Part shown: piece after piece, positions 58,336 through 64,000 of the stretch
Numbering within the stretch: the stretch's first letter is position 1
How the letters are laid out: the number at the start of each line of letters is the position of its first letter
Assembly: GCA_035610365.1 (NCBI GenBank)
Contig: CM069432.1
Location: 260,211,177-260,275,176, forward strand
Direction: 5' to 3'
DNA: 64,000 nucleotides
From: Aquatica leii
Taxonomy: Eukaryota; Arthropoda; Insecta; Coleoptera; Lampyridae
Made by a program: the position numbers and the translations under genes
Notes under the pieces: model-generated
The model's input: only the letters and a program-made list of their open reading frames with translations
Databases searched by the model: none
Told to the model about the DNA's origin: nothing

Positions 58336-59631
58336 TGAGGGGGTACCCAAAAATAACCGGAATTATTTTTTAAATGCTATATATTTACAAAACAACCTTA
58401 TCCCCTTCAAAATACTCTCCATTACAAGTAATACATTTGTCCCAACGGCGCTTCCACTGTTCGAAACATTGTTTGAACTCATCTTTAGAGATGGCTGCAA
58501 GCTCCTGTCTCGTTCTTTTCTTGATGTCTTCAATGTTTTTAAATTGCTGTCTTTTCATGCGTGGAAACAAGAAAAAGTCGCACTGAGCCAGGTCAGGCGA
58601 GTAAGGTGCGTGGGGCAGCGAAACCATGTTATTTTTAACCGAAAACTGGTTAACAGTGATGGCTGAGTGTGCAGGTGCGTTGTCGTGGTAGAAGAACCAG
58701 TCACCTGTTTGCCACAAATCGGATCTTTTTTGACGAACACTGTTGCGCAATCTTCTTAACACTTCCAAATAAAAGGTTTGCTTGACAGTCTGACCTGGGG
58801 GAAGAAACTCCATGCGAACAACTCCTTTCACATCAAAGAAACAAATCAACATTGTTTTGATGTTCGTCTTGGCGACATTTTTTTGGGCGAGATGACGATG
58901 GTGTTTTCCACTGGCTTGATTGTTGTTTTGACTCTGGGTCCTAACCATAGCACCACGATTCATCACCAGTAATTACCTTTGAAAGAAAATCTGGATCAGT
59001 TCCAAGCTGTTCTTTCAGTTCACGACATGTCTCCACTCGACGTTCTTTTTGTTTATCAGTCAGAGCTCGAGGAACAAATTTGGCAGCAACGCGTTTCATT
59101 CCTAAATCTTCCGTTAAACTTTGCTGAACCGAGCTCCAAGATATTCCACTGATTTCAGACAGTTGATCAATTGCCTGTCGACGGTCTGTGCGCACACGCT
59201 CTCGAATTCTTTCAACATTTTCATCGATTCGGGCAGTTGATGGACGTCCAGAGCGAGGTTTGTCATGAATCAATATGTCGCCATTTTTAAATCGAGAAAA
59301 CCACTCATACACTTGAGTTTTCCCCATAGCATCATCTTTGTAAGCAGTTTTCAACATTAAAACAGTTTCAGCAGCGTTTTTACCGAGTAAAAAACAAAAT
59401 TTCGCAGCGGCACGTTGTTCACTTAAATTTGCCATCATAAAAAAACGAAGCAGCAGTGAAACAGCACTAGCAAAAACGGTCACTAGTGACGAACAGAACG
59501 TGGCAGGTCAACGGCCCGCGCGGCACTGAACTGGCGACGAGTTGCGCTAGGCAGGCCCTAGCGGCAGAATCCAGTACTACAAAAGCTCCACCCATGGCAA
59601 TGCCATTCCGGTTACTTTTGGGTACCCCTCG
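58336..59631 (-). mobile_element. Mariner (DD34D) transposon with TA target duplication
   Basis: Terminal inverted repeats read TGAGGGGGTACCCAAAAATA at the left and, complemented, CGAGGGGTACCCAAAAGTAA at the right, followed on both by ACCGGAAT. TA lies on both outer sides (58334-58335, 59632-59633). Length 1296 bp is normal for mariner. It is nested inside the short-LTR element and is therefore younger. Confidence 0.92.
58385..59426 (-). pseudogene. Mariner transposase, two lesions
   Basis: The N-terminus has two HTH motifs (EQRAAAKFCFLLGKNAAET..., then TQVYEWFSRFKNG and DKPRSGRPST). Catalytic triad: TGDESWCYG (first Asp), YHDNAPAH (second) and YSPDLAQCDFFLFP (third, 34 residues later, the mariner DD34D spacing). 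The C-terminus ends near 58385. The start is probably the Met at about 59435 (MANLSEQRAAAKF). Lesions: directly after the first block, the Tyr codon expected before DPE is TAG (about 58944-58946); and a one-base shift in the A7 run at about 58880-58886 changes frame. Otherwise well preserved, so inactivation is recent. Confidence 0.92.
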
Positions 59632-59633
59632 TA

Positions 59634-59890
59634 CATCTTTGGAAGTAGTTCCGTAAACGTAAACCACTTATTCATGACCATCACGTTCATTCCATTTCTG
59701 GTCATCGTAGTGTTGCCAAGACGTTATTTTTCTTGGCTTAATATGAGAACTAAAGTGGCGGAATACATTCTCTACTGTCCGGTTTATCGCTCGCAGTAAG
59801 CGCTTTGTAGAGATCGACGATGTTGCAGCTGGTTTTTCATCGGCTATCCACTCTAGCCTAGCTCCAAGAACTTCCCTCAACGCTTACTCG
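59634..59890 (-). pseudogene. Possible histone H4-like remnant
   Basis: Minus-strand sequence has H4-like stretches in order: AAGCGTTGAGGGAAGTTCTT (compare KRHRKVL), AAACCAGCT (KPA), GAGAATGTATTCCGC (ENVIR), GCCAAGAAAAATAACGTC (AKRKTV) and ATGAATAAGTGGTTTACG (MDVVYA). Several gaps and mismatches separate them and no single frame fits. The order and strand (opposite to the H3 copy) would match the divergent H3/H4 arrangement of insect histone clusters. Weak, offered as a possibility only. Confidence 0.25.
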
Positions 59891-59899
59891 TTTGGACGT

Positions 59900-61020
59900 T
59901 TCTAGTTGTGTTTCATCGTCTTTCTCTAATCGTTCTCTTCTCTCTAGGATTTTGATTTTTCTCTTGCGTATTGTCTTTTGATTTTGTGAGTATGTCGTTA
60001 GTATTTGGTTGGTTGTAGCTTGGGTGCTACCCAATTGGTTTTCCCATTTTGTGGTAACTGATATTTTTTTCTTGGATTAAGTTTATTTCAGGACAGGCTA
60101 CTTTTCTGTCTGTATTTACTTATAGCAGCTCTGTCGGCCTTTTTTGAGATTGGTAAGTCACTAGTAGGACTCACTTTTAGTTTTACATTTTTCTTTTTGG
60201 ATTTTCTATTCCGATTGTCAGCATTTAAGTCTTGTAGTAAACTTCCGATTTGGGACAGCAGTTGGTACACATTCGTTCTATAACTATGATTTATTATCTC
60301 TTTCTTTTCTTGGTCGAAGGGTGATCACTGCTTTCGTTATACGAAAAGAAGAACGAATAAGGCATTTAAATCGAGTCTAGTCTTTCTCTAGTTTCATTTC
60401 TTTCTTCTTTGATCTGGAGATTTTCTATGTGCCATACCTTCTTTATTCTTGTTCCTCTATAAGGTTTGACGCGGTTGGTCACCCATTTCGTTTCTTCTAC
60501 ATAGAAAAGAACAAAACAGACATTTGCTTCTATCTTCCCCCGTCTATTTTCTTTCTTTTCCTGCTTTCTACCTGATGGTTAGTTCCTTGAACACTTCTTT
60601 CCTTTTAGTGTACGTCTTCTCTTGAGGGTGTTCACTACAAATATTCTTCTTTTCTTTCAGTTACTTCTGTTGCTTGATTGAGCTTAGTTCGTTTTTATTT
60701 TGCCATGTTTAATTTGGAATTTAGGATCGACTGCAACATTGTTTCTTGTACTCTACGTACTCCCGCTTGGTCGGCATTTTTGATGTTGTCAATAACTGTT
60801 AGAATATTTCTTTTCTTTTTGTTTCTGTTGCTCTTACGATATTGTAATCCGATCTTCGGTTTCATTGTGGCATTTTAACATTACGAGCAACGAATAACGA
60901 AGTTCAGTTAGCGACTGATGCTTTCTTACACCTTCTTATACAATCTTAATTATTTTTCTGTCTTTCAGCTTTCTTTTGTTATTCGGTTTGGGACTTTACT
61001 TGGATTTGTACACTAACGTA
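59900..61020 (+). other. Interior of the short-LTR element related to the 42-50 kb family
   Basis: Pyrimidine-rich on this strand. 60300-60650 is the reverse complement of the ~210-bp units at 43646-44250 ('ctatgtgcca', 'ggttggtcaccc', 'tttcttctacatagaa'). No coding capacity. Confidence 0.5.
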
Positions 61021-61048
61021 GTAGCACATTCGATCGAGAAAAAAACTA

Positions 61049-61388
<340 letters not shown>

Positions 61389-61890
61389 TAATGCGAAAAA
61401 ATTAAAAATCCTTGGGATACTGATTGTTTTGTCTGCCTTTTAGGTAGTCCAACTTGTGTCAATTTTTAGTCAAAATCCTGTTGCGTGAGATAACTTCGTT
61501 GGTTTTCTTTTCTTAGATCTTTAGAGTCTGCTTGGTTTCGTTGAAAGAATCTCATATGGCTTGGTTTTCTTCTTAAGTCTTTCGGGGATTATGTTCAGGA
61601 TCGGTTTGATCACTACGGGTTAGGATTTCAGTAAGTTTTTATGAACCTAGATCCTTGGCGCTGGCCTAAACTTCTTACCTCTTATTCTTATCGTCGTGGG
61701 TTCGTTGAATAAAGGGCGTTCTCAGAGGACTTTTCCTTCTTTGGATGACATTGTTGTATTATGTAGGTCTTCTAGACGCATCTGGGTTAAGTTTGGTTTT
61801 GAGGATTTGATTCTTGCCGTGCGCCTAAACTACTGTCTTCTTTTGAGCTTTTTTGTGGCTTCTCCAAGTCTTAATTTTGTTGGGGGGATT

Positions 61891-61935
61891 TGTTACGTAT
61901 CTTTAGTAATAAATTTTCACATTTCGTACCGTACA
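61891..61935 (+). repeat. Right terminal repeat of the short-LTR element
   Basis: Begins TGTTACGTATCTTTAGTAAT directly after TTGGGGGGATT and ends CGTACCGTACA; AGAT follows. Confidence 0.7.
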
Positions 61936-61939
61936 AGAT

Positions 61940-63310
61940 TTCTGGTGTTGCCATTTATGTTTTTTAGCTTTTCAAAGTTCAGTGGAATAAGACCATACAT
62001 TGCTTTATCCTGTTTTTTATTATTCTTTCTCCTTTATTATTACATTGTCCGTTTTTGTCGGTTCTTTCTTTTACTGCAAAAATGTGTGATCTGGTCATCA
62101 TTCATTGATTCTGTTTACCAAGCTTATTTTCGTTACATTTTTGCTTTTTCTTCTACTGAACTTTCTTCATTGATTCCGTTCGTTTGCTTATTTCAAATGT
62201 TTAGTATTTCGATGAGTGCGAAAGAGAAATAAAAGAAAGAAAACACGAAAAATTAGAATTAAAACGAAAGGAAAATCAAACTGAAAAATAGCATAGAAAT
62301 AACACAGTAGTTAATGGTTGGCAAATTACAAACATAACAGAAAAAATAAGCGAAGCAACTGTAACAATACAAAGTTGTAGTGGCCCAAACTAGAAAACAG
62401 TGAAACAAAAATCAAACGAAGCGTAATTACCAAGGCAAAGAAAGCGTTGGTCATAACAGAAAAGTAGAAAATAAAAAGTTACATATAATAACGGCAAGAA
62501 AAACTTTTATTAAAAATGTATAATTAGAGGAGACTTCAATGCAAGAACAGGAAAGTAGTAAAAAAAAAACCCTGCTAAATTTGTGCATTGATAAGAGGTG
62601 CGAGATTCTGAATAAATATAAAGAAGGGTGTAGAGATATGAGATAAAATAAAAACATTTAAAGTAGATTGAAAATTGGGGTAAATGTGTAGCAAAAGAAA
62701 CGCTAACAACGTGAGACGAGCAACAGAGAAGACAAAACAGGCGCAATTATCGAAGAATTCAAAAATGGAGAAGAAAATATAAGGAAGGCACTAATGTAAA
62801 TTATCCAAAAATAAGAAAAATACAAAAAAATTACCAAAAGAAGTAATAACGGTGAAAAGAACGACACCTAGTTTGGATGTGGAAACGACGAGGACGTGTA
62901 TTTATCGATGGACAGACATAAAATTCAAAATCTACAGAAAAGAATCGAAAACAATGATACACAAGTTATGAGAATGCTAGTACTTGAAGTAACAAGATGA
63001 GAAGAACAAACAGCAACAAATAAGGGATTAAACATAGCAGTAATAAAAATCATAAACATAAAACTAAGACCATGCAGAATCTAAGCTCTAAAATTAACTA
63101 TGTGTTGCTTACAGCAGCTTTAGTATCGCCACTACCTCTCACGGGTGAAAACAGAAAACAACTCGTTTTTCTTGTAATAATACATATAGTTACTTTACTT
63201 ATTGCTATTAAAAGTATTTATAAAAACAAGTATTTCCCTTAAATTATGTTTAAAAATTAATTTGTAAAACCACTTAAAAATTGGTATTCGACGTGAGAAA
63301 AATGTGTAAA
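61940..63310. other. Repeat-derived flank with a LINE endonuclease trace
   Basis: 62524-62560 reads IIRGDFNARTGK, the catalytic block of LINE apurinic-type endonucleases, within strongly decayed plus-strand sequence (about 62450-63000) that looks like the same LINE group as 1-930. The rest is AT-rich. The SAP30 3' UTR should occupy the right end. Confidence 0.4.
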
Positions 63311-63313
63311 AGT

Positions 63314-63929
63314 TTATGTCGCATCGCCGGTAATACCGTTTTTTTGATCTAGTTTATTACTATTGGTTTTAACAGTATAAATAAAAAATGTTAAAACGTC
63401 TTTTTCCCGAACGTGAATCGTTTTAAAGTGCTTCATTAGAGTCTGAAAAAGAGAACGTTATCATCCAAGTATTTAACTAATAAATCTTACATCGGCTAAT
63501 TGCGCTTTATTTAAACCGGGTCGTGTAGGTACTTTATAATGACGTTTGTACCTTCTTAGTGTGTTGACTTGTAATTGGTATAAGTCAACTTCGGGAACGT
63601 CTGTGTCGGTTTCGTTACTATCGTCTTCGGAATCTTTTCGTCGTCGTTTAGTTCTAGCGCATTGAATGATCATTTTGTGAAAATCGCAGATATAAATATG
63701 CCTCGCCTGTAAGGAAAAAGGTTGAAGCAGGGAATATTGTAGTGTGACGGGTACTTACGGATGTATCGATACTTAAGTTGAGTCGCCTTTGAGTGACGGT
63801 TTTTTGAATTCTCTTACTGTAAGAAGCGTTACTGGCAGGTTTGGTACATCTTTCATTATTATCCACTAAACAACAAACTTGGTCCGTAGGACCTCGTGAA
63901 TCTTCTTCCCCAGTACTAAAACCGTTCAT
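63314..63929 (-). CDS. Sap30: SAP30 / SAP30-like Sin3-HDAC complex subunit
   Basis: Three exons (minus): 63759-63929, 63491-63706 and 63314-63442, GT-AG and in phase 0, giving 171 residues. N-terminus [13 protein letters not shown] matches SAP30L. The zinc-binding module follows ([20 protein letters not shown], with the later CDFHK), then a basic nuclear-localisation stretch ([10 protein letters not shown]) and the Sin3-binding domain (DIPEVDL-like [20 protein letters not shown], then the C-terminal [20 protein letters not shown]). SAP30 bridges Sin3 and histone deacetylases in a co-repressor complex. Length is close to human SAP30L (about 183). No lesion. The 5' UTR and promoter extend past 63930 toward the window end. 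Confidence 0.96.
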
Positions 63930-64000
63930 TCTACGACACCAACTTTTAAGTGTGTCGGTGAGGCATAGTCGAGTAGCAACCGAAGATGTGTCCCGTGCAC

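Noticed and set aside
61696..62232. 178-residue open frame rich in Phe/Leu/Ser
   Set aside because: It runs through the right terminal repeat of the short-LTR element and owes its composition to the pyrimidine-rich strand; no domain or start context.

Overview
This window looks like insect nuclear DNA, probably from a holometabolous insect with a repeat-rich genome. The evidence is AT-rich sequence, short GT-AG introns, insect-like ortholog sequences (Usp12-46, RpL21, dynactin p25, Sap30) and a dense mixture of insect transposon families. The species cannot be fixed from the sequence; a beetle would fit but is not shown.

Only a small part encodes host genes. Six conserved genes appear intact. 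They are a cytochrome c oxidase subunit 8-like gene (6.7 kb, +), dynactin subunit 5 (35.2-35.9 kb, +, four exons), Usp12/46 deubiquitinase (52.9-54.3 kb, -, five coding exons), ribosomal protein eL21 (54.9-55.4 kb, -), exosome subunit RRP45/EXOSC9 (56.0-57.4 kb, +, five exons) and the HDAC co-repressor subunit SAP30 (63.3-63.9 kb, -, three exons). A seventh is an intact 420-residue C2H2 zinc-finger reading frame with 11 fingers (26.5-27.8 kb, -). For the spliced genes I worked out exon junctions by reading frame and family similarity. The block Usp12-46 / RpL21 / RRP45 is the only real gene cluster.

The rest is layered transposon debris. From 1 to 8.4 kb there are LINE, LTR and Tc1 relics and a decayed multicopy MADF / Cys-rich gene family. 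From 8.5 to 25.5 kb lie two Ty3/Gypsy elements of one lineage, each carrying a pogo/Tigger-like DNA transposon (11466-14179 and 17531-20496). The second also holds a Helentron-like element (about 22280-23300). From 25.5 to 42 kb there are fragments of Penelope-like, R1-like, Jockey-like and Gypsy elements, solo LTRs and a large foldback. From 42.05 to 50.6 kb two Gypsy-like relics stand in tandem on the minus strand sharing a middle LTR. The upstream one is interrupted by a second Helentron-like copy whose interior has expanded into an ordered satellite-like array. At 51.26-51.69 kb a foldback carries a hammerhead-ribozyme-like core.

The most unusual object is 57797-61935. It is an apparently complete LTR-type element with direct terminal repeats of only about 46 bp, a 4-bp target duplication, a tRNA-Lys-type primer binding site and a G-rich tract before the right repeat. 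It contains a broken replication-type histone H3 gene copy and a nested, dead mariner.

All transposon calls are from reading motifs by eye. Boundaries described as 'about' are approximate.
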